A stretch of 64,000 nt of DNA from contig JAHEMJ010000014.1 in assembly GCA_024643725.1 (NCBI GenBank), forward strand, positions 186,001 through 250,000. The letters run 5' to 3'. Made by a program: the position numbers and the translations under genes. This DNA comes from Crocinitomicaceae bacterium. Its GTDB lineage: Bacteria > Bacteroidota > Bacteroidia > Flavobacteriales_D > Crocinitomicaceae. Shown here piece after piece: positions 9,082-17,181 of the stretch; within the stretch, counting starts at the first letter, position 1, and each line of letters opens with the position of its first letter. The notes under the pieces are model-generated. The model was not told the origin of the DNA. It saw nothing but the letters and a program-made list of their open reading frames with translations, and did no database searches.

Positions 9082-10335
9082 TTATGAATTAAATTTTTTG
9101 ACAATGATACTCGTGTTATGTCCACCAAAGCCAAACGTATTGGACAAGGCGATATTCACGGTACGTTTTTGAGGAGTATTGAATGTGAAATTCAACTTTG
9201 GATCTAACTCCGGATCGTCTGTAAAATGGTTAATCGTTGGCGGAACGATATCGTGTTTCACCGACATCACACAAGCCACTGCTTCAATGGCGCCAGCAGC
9301 ACCTAAAAGGTGGCCAGTCATCGATTTTGTGGAACTAATGTTCAACTTGTAGGCGTGTTCACCGAAAACAGCTTGAATCGCTTTAACCTCAGCGATATCC
9401 CCCAATGGAGTCGATGTTCCGTGTACATTTACGTAATCGATTTGGTCTGGGGTAATTTCCGCGTCCTCCAATGCAGCAAGCATTGTATTGCGAGCACCAA
9501 GACCATCTGGATGTGGGGCTGTCATGTGATATGCATCACCAGACATTCCACCGCCAATTACCTCGGCGTAAATTTTAGCGCCGCGTTTAATTGCGTGCTC
9601 GTATTCTTCGAGAATCAATGCCCCTGATCCTTCTCCCAATACAAACCCATCGCGATCTAAATCGAATGGTCGGGAAGCCGTTTCTGGCGAATCGTTTCTC
9701 GTGGACAACGCTTTTAATGCATTAAATCCACCCATTCCCATTTCGTTTACACCTGCTTCTGATCCACCTGTTACGATAGCATCCGCTTTACCTAAACGAA
9801 TCAAGTTAAAGGCATCAATAATGGCATTTGTTGCCGAAGCACAAGCAGAAACGCACACATAATTCGGGCCACGCAATCCATACTTGATGGAAATGTGTCC
9901 AGCGGCGATATCTGCAATCATTTTCGGAATAAAGAAGGGATTGAAACGAGGCGTTCCATCTCCAGCGAAGAATTCGCGTGCTTCCTCTTGAAATGTTTTA
10001 AGTCCACCGACTCCCGATCCCCAAATCACACCAATACGGTCACAATTTGGATTAGACTCCATCAATGCAGAGTCTGCCATAGCTTCCGTTGCGGTAACTA
10101 TGGCATACTGCGAAAATTGATCGAGTTTTCGGGCTTCTTTTTTGTCAATGTGATCTTCTACATTGAACCCTTTCAACTCACAGGCAAATTGAGTTTTGAA
10201 CAAGGACGCATCAAATTGCTGAATGGGAGCAGCACCGCTTTTCCCTGCAAGTAATCCGTCCCAATACTCTTGCAAATTATTACCGATTGGTGTCAATGCA
10301 CCAAGGCCAGTTACGACTACTCGTTTTAATTGCAT
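9082..10335 (-). CDS. fabF: 3-oxoacyl-[acyl-carrier-protein] synthase II
   Basis: A 417-residue elongating condensing enzyme of fatty acid synthesis that joins malonyl-ACP to acyl-ACP. The Cys-His-His triad is visible: the nucleophile in CVSACASATN (Cys165), His in NVHGTSTPLGD (about residue 306), and His in KSMTGHLLGAAGA (about residue 342). The glycine-rich C-terminal NTFGFGGHN segment is typical. It sits 27 bases after acpP in the same direction, so carrier and synthase are made together. Confidence 0.96.
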   Translation of the reverse strand: MQLKRVVVTGLGALTPIGNNLQEYWDGLLAGKSGAAPIQQFDASLFKTQFACELKGFNVEDHIDKKEARKLDQFSQYAIVTATEAMADSALMESNPNCDRIGVIWGSGVGGLKTFQEEAREFFAGDGTPRFNPFFIPKMIADIAAGHISIKYGLRGPNYVCVSACASATNAIIDAFNLIRLGKADAIVTGGSEAGVNEMGMGGFNALKALSTRNDSPETASRPFDLDRDGFVLGEGSGALILEEYEHAIKRGAKIYAEVIGGGMSGDAYHMTAPHPDGLGARNTMLAALEDAEITPDQIDYVNVHGTSTPLGDIAEVKAIQAVFGEHAYKLNISSTKSMTGHLLGAAGAIEAVACVMSVKHDIVPPTINHFTDDPELDPKLNFTFNTPQKRTVNIALSNTFGFGGHNTSIIVKKFNS

Positions 10336-10362
10336 GCCTATTTAAATTGGATTCAGTAAAAA

Positions 10363-10599
10363 TTAATTCACATTGCTTTCGATATAAGCAACAGCGTCTC
10401 CAACAGTTTGGATACCTTCTGCTTTATCGTCTGGAATGGAAATATTGAATTGCTTCTCGAATTCCATGATTAACTCTACGGTATCCAATGAATCGGCACC
10501 TAAGTCATTTGTGAAGCTCGCTTCGTTTGTAACTTCACTTTCTTCAACATTCAGTTTATCAACGATGATCGCGATAACTTTAGCTTTGATTTCAGACAT
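10363..10599 (-). CDS. acpP: Acyl carrier protein
   Basis: A 78-residue acidic helical protein that carries acyl chains on a 4'-phosphopantetheine arm. The attachment Ser is Ser37 in [11 protein letters not shown], the invariant ACP motif. It is the first gene of acpP-fabF-rnc. A weak promoter-like TTTCTTTG (second position not A) lies about 28 bases upstream, so the promoter is uncertain. Confidence 0.96.
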   Translation of the reverse strand: MSEIKAKVIAIIVDKLNVEESEVTNEASFTNDLGADSLDTVELIMEFEKQFNISIPDDKAEGIQTVGDAVAYIESNVN

Positions 10600-10720
10600 C
10601 TTTTCTTAATTTAAAGGTTTCAGCCTGCAAAGAAAAAAACAAACATCCAATTAACAAAACTTAATTGGTAATATTTATCAACTTAACATTCTTGAATACA
10701 CGTGAATCCCAACAGATGTG

Positions 10721-10728
10721 TAACTTTG
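10721..10728 (+). promoter_or_regulatory. -7 promoter element TAACTTTG before purN
   Basis: Perfect TAnnTTTG match with eight bases to the purN ATG at 10737. It rules out the longer reading-frame starts upstream of it. Confidence 0.55.
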
Positions 10729-10736
10729 CGCTTAGA

Positions 10737-11312
10737 ATGAAATTTCAACGAATCGCCCTATTTATTTCCGGAAAAGGCAGTAATGCCCGAAATATCATGC
10801 GTTATTTCCAAAATCACCCTGATATTTCCGTGTCTCTTGTGCTATCGACAGTGGAAAACACAGAGATGCATCAACTTTGTCTAGAACGTGGTATCGCATT
10901 TGAACAATCTGGAACTTTCGATTCGGAAACGTATTTAAGCATTTGTCGCACGCATCAGATTGACTGGGTAATTCTCGCTGGCTTTCTGAAGAAGATTCCT
11001 GCTGCATTTGTCGGAGCTTATCCCAATCGGGTGATTAATATTCATCCCGCTCTTCTTCCAAACTTTGGTGGAAAAGGAATGTATGGTGCTCATGTGCACA
11101 AAGCCGTTGCTGAAGCAAGGATGCCTTTCTCAGGAATTAGCATTCATTTCGTGAATGAGGAATTTGACAAAGGAAAATTATTGGCCCAGTTTGCTGTGGC
11201 TTTGCCTCATCTTGCGTCCGCTGAACGAATTGAGCAAGAAGTTCGCTACTTGGAAATCAAGCATTTTCCAACCGTTATAGAACAGGTTATTCGAACTACC
11301 GTTACTGAATAG
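10737..11312 (+). CDS. purN: Phosphoribosylglycinamide formyltransferase
   Basis: A 191-residue folate-dependent GAR transformylase of purine synthesis. The N-terminal ISGKGSNARNI segment binds the phosphoribosyl substrate. NIHPALLP (about residue 102) carries catalytic Asn and His, and the Asp is in NEEFDKGKL near residue 140. The frame extends upstream to 10665, but I choose the ATG of MKFQRIALF because the TAnnTTTG element at 10721-10728 lies just before it and this start gives normal length. It is divergent from acpP and overlaps the convergent kynU by 11 bases. Confidence 0.92.
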   Translation: MKFQRIALFISGKGSNARNIMRYFQNHPDISVSLVLSTVENTEMHQLCLERGIAFEQSGTFDSETYLSICRTHQIDWVILAGFLKKIPAAFVGAYPNRVINIHPALLPNFGGKGMYGAHVHKAVAEARMPFSGISIHFVNEEFDKGKLLAQFAVALPHLASAERIEQEVRYLEIKHFPTVIEQVIRTTVTE

Positions 11313-12582
11313 CATTTTCCAAATGCACTCCGAATAAGTAACAGTCCTCAAATGAATTGTACAACGGTGCTGGTGCAATGCGAATAACATTGGGCTCTCT
11401 CCAATCGGCAATAACTCCTAAATCAGATAAGGCATCAAATAATTTTCGTCCTTGCCCTTTTGCCATGATTGAAAGTTGTGCGCCTCGACGGTTTTTATCG
11501 GCTGGAGTAATGACCTCAAACGTGCACTTTTCCGCATTTCGCTTGGAAATTTCAGCAATGACAAATTCCAAATAAGCGGTCATTAGGTCTCTTTTTGCGC
11601 CAATTCGGTCCATTCCTGCTTGTTCAAACAATTCCAATGAAGCCAAATGAACAGCCATCCCTAAAACTGGCGCATTGCTTAATTGCCATCCTTCGGCTCC
11701 CGGAAGTGGATCAAATCCTGGTTTCATTAAAAACCGCTCTTCCTTGTTATGACCCCACCAACCGGCAAATCTTGGAAGGTTCTTGTTGTGTGCGTGTTTT
11801 TCATGGACAAACATTCCAGAAACTCCTCCTGGGGAAGAGTTTAAATACTTATAACCGCACCAAGCGGCAAAGTCTACCTGCCAATCGTGTAATTTTAAAT
11901 TGATGTTTCCAGCAGCATGTGCCAAATCAAATCCAACATATGCGCCAACCTTATGTCCTTCTTCGGTAATTCTTGGCAAATCAAAATATTGTCCAGTGTA
12001 ATAATTCACCCCGCCAATCATCACCAATGCCAATTCATCACCCACTTCTTGTATTTTCGCACAGATGTCGTCTTCATGAATTAATTGTTCGCCTTCTCTT
12101 GGTGAAATTTCCACCAAATGATCCATGCTCAATCCATGCATTTTCAATTGAGATTCCAAGGCGTATTGATCACTCGGGAAAGCTTTGGCTTCACATAAAA
12201 TCTTTGTTCGTTTTCCTTCCGGACGATAGAAGGATGCCATCAACAAATGTAAATTCGTTGTTAAGGAGTGTGTCACTACCACTTCAATTGGCAAAGCTCC
12301 GACCACGTTGGCTGCCATATTTGTCAACTGCTCATGGTAGGAAAACCAAGGTCTTCTCGATAGGAAATGTCCTTCCACTCCGAATTTCGCCCAATCAGCT
12401 AATTCCTCCTGTAAATAAACAGTTGCCTTTTTTGGTTGTAATCCAAGGGAGTTCCCAGTAAAGTAAATTGGGTTCTCACTATGAAAAGTTGGGAACAAAA
12501 ATTCATCGCGGAATGCGCGAAGAGGATCTTGTTGATCCATTTTTCGTGCAAATTCCAAGCTATTCTCAAAAACCATATCCAT
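11302..12582 (-). CDS. kynU: Kynureninase
   Basis: A 426-residue PLP enzyme that cleaves L-kynurenine to anthranilate and alanine, or 3-hydroxykynurenine to 3-hydroxyanthranilate. Landmarks are YFTGNSLGLQP near the N-terminus, DLAHAAGN with the PLP-contacting Asp, and WCGYKYLNSSPGG with the Schiff-base Lys. Length is normal. The gene for the first step, tryptophan 2,3-dioxygenase, is in this window at 33.1-34.1 kb but not adjacent; formamidase and kynurenine monooxygenase are not seen. It is divergent from hemL with only a 42-base gap. Confidence 0.94.
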   Translation of the reverse strand: MDMVFENSLEFARKMDQQDPLRAFRDEFLFPTFHSENPIYFTGNSLGLQPKKATVYLQEELADWAKFGVEGHFLSRRPWFSYHEQLTNMAANVVGALPIEVVVTHSLTTNLHLLMASFYRPEGKRTKILCEAKAFPSDQYALESQLKMHGLSMDHLVEISPREGEQLIHEDDICAKIQEVGDELALVMIGGVNYYTGQYFDLPRITEEGHKVGAYVGFDLAHAAGNINLKLHDWQVDFAAWCGYKYLNSSPGGVSGMFVHEKHAHNKNLPRFAGWWGHNKEERFLMKPGFDPLPGAEGWQLSNAPVLGMAVHLASLELFEQAGMDRIGAKRDLMTAYLEFVIAEISKRNAEKCTFEVITPADKNRRGAQLSIMAKGQGRKLFDALSDLGVIADWREPNVIRIAPAPLYNSFEDCYLFGVHLENAIQ

Positions 12583-12592
12583 CCTTTATTGT

Positions 12593-12600
12593 TACTTTTG
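12593..12600 (+). promoter_or_regulatory. -7 promoter element TACTTTTG before hemL
   Basis: Perfect TAnnTTTG match 24 bases before the hemL ATG, in the short divergent gap shared with kynU. Confidence 0.55.
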
Positions 12601-12608
12601 TAGCACGA

Positions 12609-12616
12609 CAAATATA
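12609..12616 (-). promoter_or_regulatory. -7 promoter element TATATTTG before kynU
   Basis: Perfect TAnnTTTG match on the minus strand, 26 bases before the kynU ATG. It is only eight bases from the hemL element, so the two polymerase sites must overlap. Confidence 0.55.
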
Positions 12617-12624
12617 CGCAAGAA

Positions 12625-13932
12625 ATGAAGATCGAACATTCCATCAATCGAAGCACATCTGAAAAACTCTTTCAAGAATCTCAAACTTATTTTCCCGGCG
12701 GAGTCAATTCTCCAGTTCGAGCATTTAAATCAGTTGGAGGCACTCCCCTATTTATCGCTAAAGGAAATGGTGCGGAAATTTGGGACGAAGATGGAAATCA
12801 ATTCTTGGATTTTTGTGGGAGTTGGGGTCCGTTAATCAATGGACACAATCACCCATATGTTTTTCAGTCAATCGTTGAAACTTTACAAAACGGTGCTAGT
12901 TTTGGCGCGCCGACCAAAAAGGAAAGTGAATTGGCAAAATTCATTTTAGCGCGCATTCCGTTCATTGATAAATTGCGTTTTTTAAGTTCTGGGACAGAGG
13001 CGGTCATGTCAGCTATTCGATTGGCAAGAGGCTATACGAATAAAACGAAAATCGTCAAATTTGATGGTTGTTACCACGGTCATGTCGACGCGCTATTAGT
13101 AAAAGCAGGAAGTGGCTTGGTAACCTTTGGCACCTCATCTAGCGCAGGTGTTCCGGAAGCATTTGCCAATGAAACCATTGTCCTTCCCTTAAATGACCTG
13201 GAAGCACTGAGTGCTTGTTTCGAAAAACTATCCCACGAAATAGCGTGTGTGATTATCGAACCTATTCCAGCAAATAACGGATTGTTATTACAAGATAAAA
13301 GTTTCCTTACGTCGCTACGTGCGATGTGCACTGAATATGGCATTTTGTTGATTTTCGACGAAGTCATTTCCGGATTCCGTGTGGCGTTTGGTGGCGCTGC
13401 CGAACATTACAACATTACACCGGATATCGTAACTTATGGAAAAATCATGGGTGGTGGCTTGCCTGTTGGAGCTTATGGAGCGAAGCGTGAAATTATGTCC
13501 TTCGTTTCTCCGGATGGACCCGTTTATCAAGCAGGAACGCTCTCTGGAAATCCAGTAGCAATGGCAGCGGGACTCGCACAATTATCACTTTGTGCGCAAG
13601 AGAACTTCTATGAAGACTTGGAAAAGAAGACGACTAACTTTGTGAACGACATTAATGACTTTGCAAACGCGCACGCATTACCGGTGGAATTAGTAAGTAT
13701 TGGTTCCATCTTTTGGTTTTCTTTCAACGGAAAAAAACGCATTGCCGCGGCGGATCAAATCGATGCTGATATGACCTCGTTTAACAAATTGCATCACTTC
13801 TTGTTAAATCGAGGAGTGTATTTCGGTCCAAGTGGCTATGAAGTTGGATTCGTTTCAAGTGCACATAGTCCCGAACAGTTATCCTTTGCGGCGTCACAAA
13901 TCAAAGAGGGATTGAGCGCCATTTACCAATAA
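12625..13932 (+). CDS. hemL: Glutamate-1-semialdehyde 2,1-aminomutase
   Basis: A 435-residue PLP enzyme of the C5 pathway that converts glutamate-1-semialdehyde to 5-aminolevulinate for heme. Typical blocks are PGGVNSPVRAFKSVGG at the N-terminus, the SSGTEAVMSAIRLARG cofactor segment near residue 120, FDEVISGFR near residue 240, and the Schiff-base Lys in TYGKIMGGGLPVGAYG near residue 270. Length is normal. The frame begins cleanly after a TAnnTTTG promoter element. The carotenoid genes follow 26 bases after the stop. Confidence 0.96.
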   Translation: MKIEHSINRSTSEKLFQESQTYFPGGVNSPVRAFKSVGGTPLFIAKGNGAEIWDEDGNQFLDFCGSWGPLINGHNHPYVFQSIVETLQNGASFGAPTKKESELAKFILARIPFIDKLRFLSSGTEAVMSAIRLARGYTNKTKIVKFDGCYHGHVDALLVKAGSGLVTFGTSSSAGVPEAFANETIVLPLNDLEALSACFEKLSHEIACVIIEPIPANNGLLLQDKSFLTSLRAMCTEYGILLIFDEVISGFRVAFGGAAEHYNITPDIVTYGKIMGGGLPVGAYGAKREIMSFVSPDGPVYQAGTLSGNPVAMAAGLAQLSLCAQENFYEDLEKKTTNFVNDINDFANAHALPVELVSIGSIFWFSFNGKKRIAAADQIDADMTSFNKLHHFLLNRGVYFGPSGYEVGFVSSAHSPEQLSFAASQIKEGLSAIYQ

Positions 13933-13958
13933 TGGAGTTTAATACCTAGCTTTACCAT

Positions 13959-14981
13959 ATGATTTTAATTACCGGTGCAACAGGTTTAGTGGGTAGTCAT
14001 TTGTTGATTCAATTGACGCAACAAGGACATCCCTGTAAAGCTTTATACCGAAATCACGATAAAATCAAGGATGTCAAAGCACTTTATCACTATTATTACC
14101 CAGAGGAATCAAGTGAAAAATGGGATGGTATTCAATGGGTATACTGCGACCTATTGAATCTAATGGAGCTAGACGAGGCAATGACTGGTGTCGACTATGT
14201 ATATCACTGTGCGGCATTGGTTTCGTTTTTCAAAGCGGATTTTGAATCATGCATTAAAAACAACCGAATAGCCACAGCAAACATTGTCAATTATTCGCTG
14301 AAACATCAAATAAAAAAACTCTGCTACGTGAGTTCAACAGCGGCAATTGGAGTGAATGTAAAAGGTGCAACCAATGAAATGAATAAATGGGAGCCTGGAA
14401 ATGAAGTTAGCGGATATTCCGTTTCAAAGTTTCTCGCTGAAAAAGAAGTTTGGCGCGGTATCGAAGAGGGATTAAATGCCGTCATGATTAATCCATGTGT
14501 CATTTTTGGACCGGGTGATTGGAATAATAGTTCGCTTGCGATTTTTAAAGCAGCAAAAAAAGGCATGCCTTTTTATCCTCCAGGCGCAAATGCAATTGTG
14601 GATGTAAGAAATGTGGTAACGGCCATGATTCAATTAACAGAATCAACTATTTCAAAGGAACGGTATTTATGTGTTGGTCCAAATCTTCGTTTCCATGATT
14701 TGTTTCAATCTCTTTGCAAAGCACTTGGAAAAAATTCGCCAAAATTCACGGCGCCAAAATTCGTTGCCTTATTTTATGCCTTGATGAATGAATTACTAGG
14801 ACACATAACAGGTAAGAGAACAGGGGTGAGCATTGAATCTGTTCATTCCGGTTATAAAACCATCACGTATAACCGAGAAAAATTGGATAAAATCGTTTCA
14901 CAATCCTATTATTCGTTAGATGAAACCATCCACAATGTGATCCAAGGAAGTAAATGCCTAACCGAAAACCGCATACCATGA
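13959..14981 (+). CDS. NAD(P)-dependent epimerase/dehydratase, extended SDR family
   Basis: A 340-residue Rossmann-fold protein. The nucleotide-binding motif TGATGLVGSHL is at the N-terminus, the Ser of the catalytic triad is in YVSSTAAIG, and the YxxxK pair is in YSVSKFLAEK. It resembles dihydroflavonol-4-reductase-like members of the extended SDR group, and the substrate is not predictable. Its stop overlaps the start of the CruF-like gene (ATGA), so it belongs to the carotenoid operon by position; whether it acts on a carotenoid, a sugar or a lipid is open. A near-promoter TAGCTTTA ends four bases before the ATG. Confidence 0.82.
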   Translation: MILITGATGLVGSHLLIQLTQQGHPCKALYRNHDKIKDVKALYHYYYPEESSEKWDGIQWVYCDLLNLMELDEAMTGVDYVYHCAALVSFFKADFESCIKNNRIATANIVNYSLKHQIKKLCYVSSTAAIGVNVKGATNEMNKWEPGNEVSGYSVSKFLAEKEVWRGIEEGLNAVMINPCVIFGPGDWNNSSLAIFKAAKKGMPFYPPGANAIVDVRNVVTAMIQLTESTISKERYLCVGPNLRFHDLFQSLCKALGKNSPKFTAPKFVALFYALMNELLGHITGKRTGVSIESVHSGYKTITYNREKLDKIVSQSYYSLDETIHNVIQGSKCLTENRIP

Positions 14982-15595
14982 GTGAGCGATGGATCCGTGT
15001 TATTCTGTTGATTTTATACCTGGTCGGAGCCGTAGGAATGTTGCTGCCTTCAACCAGAGGGTGGTTTGTAAAATTATCTGCTTTAAACCTTTTCATTTCG
15101 TTTCTAGGACTCATTTTCAGTAGAAAATCCAAACAACTTAGTTTCATCGCTTTCTTGGGAATTGCGTTCGTTATTGGTGTGGCAGTAGAATTAATTGGCG
15201 TGCACACATCTTATTTATTCGGTTCGTATTTTTATGGCAATAACCTTGGAATAAAATGGTACGGAATTCCATTAATCATTGGGGCTAATTGGGGAATTAT
15301 GGTGGTTACTTCAGCTGCTGTTGTTCATCGCTTTGAACTCAATAAGCATGTCGAAGCAATCGTTGCTGCCTTGCTGATGGTACTCTTTGATTATATCTTG
15401 GAACCCGTGGCCATGAAATTGGATTATTGGCACTGGAGCAATGGTGTGATTCCTGTTTATAATTTTGTGTGTTGGCTCGTTGTATCTTACGTGTTGCAGC
15501 ACATTTATCAGCGGATGAAATTACCAGAAGTGAACAAAGTAGCGGAATCCTTGTTTTTAATGATGTTCATCTTTTTTACACTCTTAATGTTGTAG
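14978..15595 (+). CDS. Carotenoid biosynthesis protein, CruF-like (DUF422)
   Basis: A 205-residue membrane protein with about six hydrophobic segments. The block FDYILEPVAMKLDYWHW near residue 130 is characteristic of the DUF422/CruF family, known for carotenoid 1',2'-hydratases. An ATG at 14954 is in frame, but I prefer the ATG at 14978 because it gives the four-base overlap with the upstream stop. CrtZ follows after two bases. In marine flavobacteria CruF with CrtZ and a lycopene cyclase makes myxol- or saproxanthin-type carotenoids; that product is inferred from family knowledge. Confidence 0.82.
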   Translation: MSERWIRVILLILYLVGAVGMLLPSTRGWFVKLSALNLFISFLGLIFSRKSKQLSFIAFLGIAFVIGVAVELIGVHTSYLFGSYFYGNNLGIKWYGIPLIIGANWGIMVVTSAAVVHRFELNKHVEAIVAALLMVLFDYILEPVAMKLDYWHWSNGVIPVYNFVCWLVVSYVLQHIYQRMKLPEVNKVAESLFLMMFIFFTLLML

Positions 15596-15597
15596 TC

Positions 15598-16074
15598 ATG
15601 TATTGGTGGGGACCTTTTGTATTATTAGCCAGTTTTTTAGGTATGGAGTTCATGGCGTGGGCAACGCATAAATTTGTCATGCATGGATTCATGTGGTATT
15701 TTCACAAGGATCACCACCAAGAAGAACCCGGATTTTTTGAAAGAAATGATGTGTTCTTTTTGATATATGCCATTCCATCTTGGTTGTGCATCATGTTGGG
15801 TATGATGAATCAATTGTACGTTCCCGTTTGGATTGGATTTGGTATTGCGGCTTATGGCTTTACTTATTTTTTAATTCATGATGTGTACATTCACCGACGC
15901 TTTAAATGGTTACGAGACATCGATCATCCATATTTCTATGCGATTCGCAAAGCACACAAAATTCACCACAAGCACCTAGGTAAAGAACACAGCGAGAGCT
16001 TTGGTATGTTGTTTGTCTCTCCTAAATTTTACCAGGATGCCCGCACTGCCTTCTACCGTAAAAAAGGAAACTGA
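15598..16074 (+). CDS. crtZ: Beta-carotene hydroxylase (CrtZ type)
   Basis: A 158-residue membrane di-iron hydroxylase that adds 3-hydroxyl groups to beta-ionone rings. The His clusters of the fatty-acid-hydroxylase superfamily are all present: HKFVMH and HKDHH near residues 22-40, HDVYIHRR near residue 98, and HKIHHKH near residue 120. The frame is open upstream inside the previous gene, but the ATG at 15598 is right for family length and lies two bases after the CruF-like stop. Its stop overlaps the next start by one base (TGATG). Confidence 0.9.
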   Translation: MYWWGPFVLLASFLGMEFMAWATHKFVMHGFMWYFHKDHHQEEPGFFERNDVFFLIYAIPSWLCIMLGMMNQLYVPVWIGFGIAAYGFTYFLIHDVYIHRRFKWLRDIDHPYFYAIRKAHKIHHKHLGKEHSESFGMLFVSPKFYQDARTAFYRKKGN

Positions 16075-16781
16075 TGAGTGCATACGGATGGGTTATTCTA
16101 TGTTCGTTTATTGGTCCACTTGCCCTAAGTTTTGATCAAAAGGTTGCTTTTTATAAGTCTTGGCGCTTCCTGTTTCCCAGTATTTTTATTGTCGGCTTAG
16201 GATTTATTCTTTGGGATGAAGCCTTTACACAACTTGGTGTTTGGGGCTTTAATCCACGGTATTTGGCTAAGTTGTATATCGGACATCTTCCCATTGAAGA
16301 GGTGCTTTTCTTTTTAGTCGTTCCTTATAATTTCATCTTTATCCTGCGTGTAATTCAGGCTTATTTTCCGAAACGGAAAAGTGATGTGACAAAAAAACTG
16401 TTCACTTGGATAGTTGGAATCAGCTCCTTGATAATGGTGCTTGTGTATGGCGGGGGGGCATTGTTTTTCTCCAAGATAGACATGGATCATTATTATACGA
16501 TTTCAGCAGCATTCATGTCATTAATCCTTACATTTTTTACGTTCAAAAAGGCATGGTTTGGGGATTTTGTAATCGCTTATTTAGTCTGTTTAGTGCCTTT
16601 TTTTATAGTAAATGGGATTCTAACCGGATCAATTACCGAGGAACCAATCGTCTGGTATTCAGAGCAACACATTATTGGCTGGCGGATGGGGACTATTCCT
16701 TTTGAAGATTTGTTCTATAATTACGACCTCTTACTGCCCCTGACTTGGTTGTTTTATTGCTTTGCTAGAAAGGAAGGATAA
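16074..16781 (+). CDS. Lycopene cyclase, fused CrtYc/CrtYd type
   Basis: A 235-residue membrane protein with about seven hydrophobic segments and two tandem lycopene-cyclase half-domains. Each half carries the acidic signature: GHLPIEEVLFF in the first (about residue 75) and GTIPFEDLFYN in the second (about residue 210). These enzymes cyclise the ends of lycopene to beta rings. It closes the operon with the CruF-like and CrtZ genes. Phytoene synthase, phytoene desaturase and GGPP synthase genes are not in the window. Confidence 0.88.
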   Translation: MSAYGWVILCSFIGPLALSFDQKVAFYKSWRFLFPSIFIVGLGFILWDEAFTQLGVWGFNPRYLAKLYIGHLPIEEVLFFLVVPYNFIFILRVIQAYFPKRKSDVTKKLFTWIVGISSLIMVLVYGGGALFFSKIDMDHYYTISAAFMSLILTFFTFKKAWFGDFVIAYLVCLVPFFIVNGILTGSITEEPIVWYSEQHIIGWRMGTIPFEDLFYNYDLLLPLTWLFYCFARKEG

Positions 16782-16803
16782 GCGCTTTTTTTCGCGAAGT
16801 GTT

Positions 16804-16832
16804 TTGTAAGACGAAAAAAAACTTTAAATTTG
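16804..16832 (+). promoter_or_regulatory. Promoter of the tRNA-Gly/tRNA-Leu unit (TTG-N18-TAAATTTG)
   Basis: Both boxes of the Bacteroidota vegetative promoter are present: TTG at 16804-16806 and TAAATTTG at 16825-16832, 18 bases apart. The predicted leader before tRNA-Gly is about 68 bases and contains a small inverted repeat GTTTTC-TT-GAAAAC at 16885-16898. Confidence 0.75.
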
Positions 16833-16905
16833 CCACCCCAAGCAAGGAAAGGAAACTGAAATTGTGAGGAGCAAGAGGACAGCGGTTTTCTTGAAAACAA
16901 AATAA

Positions 16906-16978
<73 letters not shown>

Positions 16979-16985
16979 CGTCTAT

Positions 16986-17069
16986 GCTCGAGTGGTGGAA
17001 TCGGTAGACACGCCGGACTTAAAATCCTGTGCTCATCTGGGCGTGCGGGTTCAAGTCCCGCCTCGAGTA
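16986..17069 (+). tRNA. tRNA-Leu (anticodon TAA)
   Basis: An 84-base class II tRNA with a long variable arm. The acceptor is GCTCGAG / CTCGAGT, the anticodon loop CTTAAAA reads TAA, and the T arm is GCGGG-TTCAAGT-CCCGC. Discriminator A, CCA not encoded. The anticodon stem CCGGA / TCCTG contains one C-T mismatch. It lies seven bases after tRNA-Gly in the same transcript. Confidence 0.96.
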
Positions 17070-17072
17070 CAA

Positions 17073-17100
17073 AACCCTGACTTTACCGTCAGGGTTTTTT
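17073..17100 (+). terminator. Intrinsic terminator of the tRNA unit
   Basis: A 9-bp stem AACCCTGAC / GTCAGGGTT, loop TTTACC, then six T, starting four bases after tRNA-Leu. Confidence 0.9.
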
Positions 17101-17147
17101 GTTTTTGAAAAACTTGTGAATGGGCTTCCACCTTTCACGAGAAAGTT

Positions 17148-17181
17148 AAATCCTAAATGGCTTCGGTTATTTAGGATTTTT
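17148..17181. terminator. Hairpin at the alkB stop codon, possible convergent terminator
   Basis: An 11-bp perfect inverted repeat AAATCCTAAAT / ATTTAGGATTT with a 10-base GC-containing loop. On the plus strand it is followed by T residues. It contains the TAA stop of alkB on the minus strand, where the downstream bases are less T-rich. Confidence 0.55.

Noticed and set aside
10625-10640. TTTCTTTG upstream of acpP as a promoter
   Set aside because: It lacks the conserved A at the second position and no clear -33 box is present; left unassigned.
10665-10736. 24-residue N-terminal extension of purN
   Set aside because: It would start upstream of the TAnnTTTG promoter element and adds residues with no family counterpart.
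11595-12461. Long plus-strand frames opposite kynU
   Set aside because: They lie entirely inside the well-supported kynureninase gene on the other strand and have no recognisable protein features.
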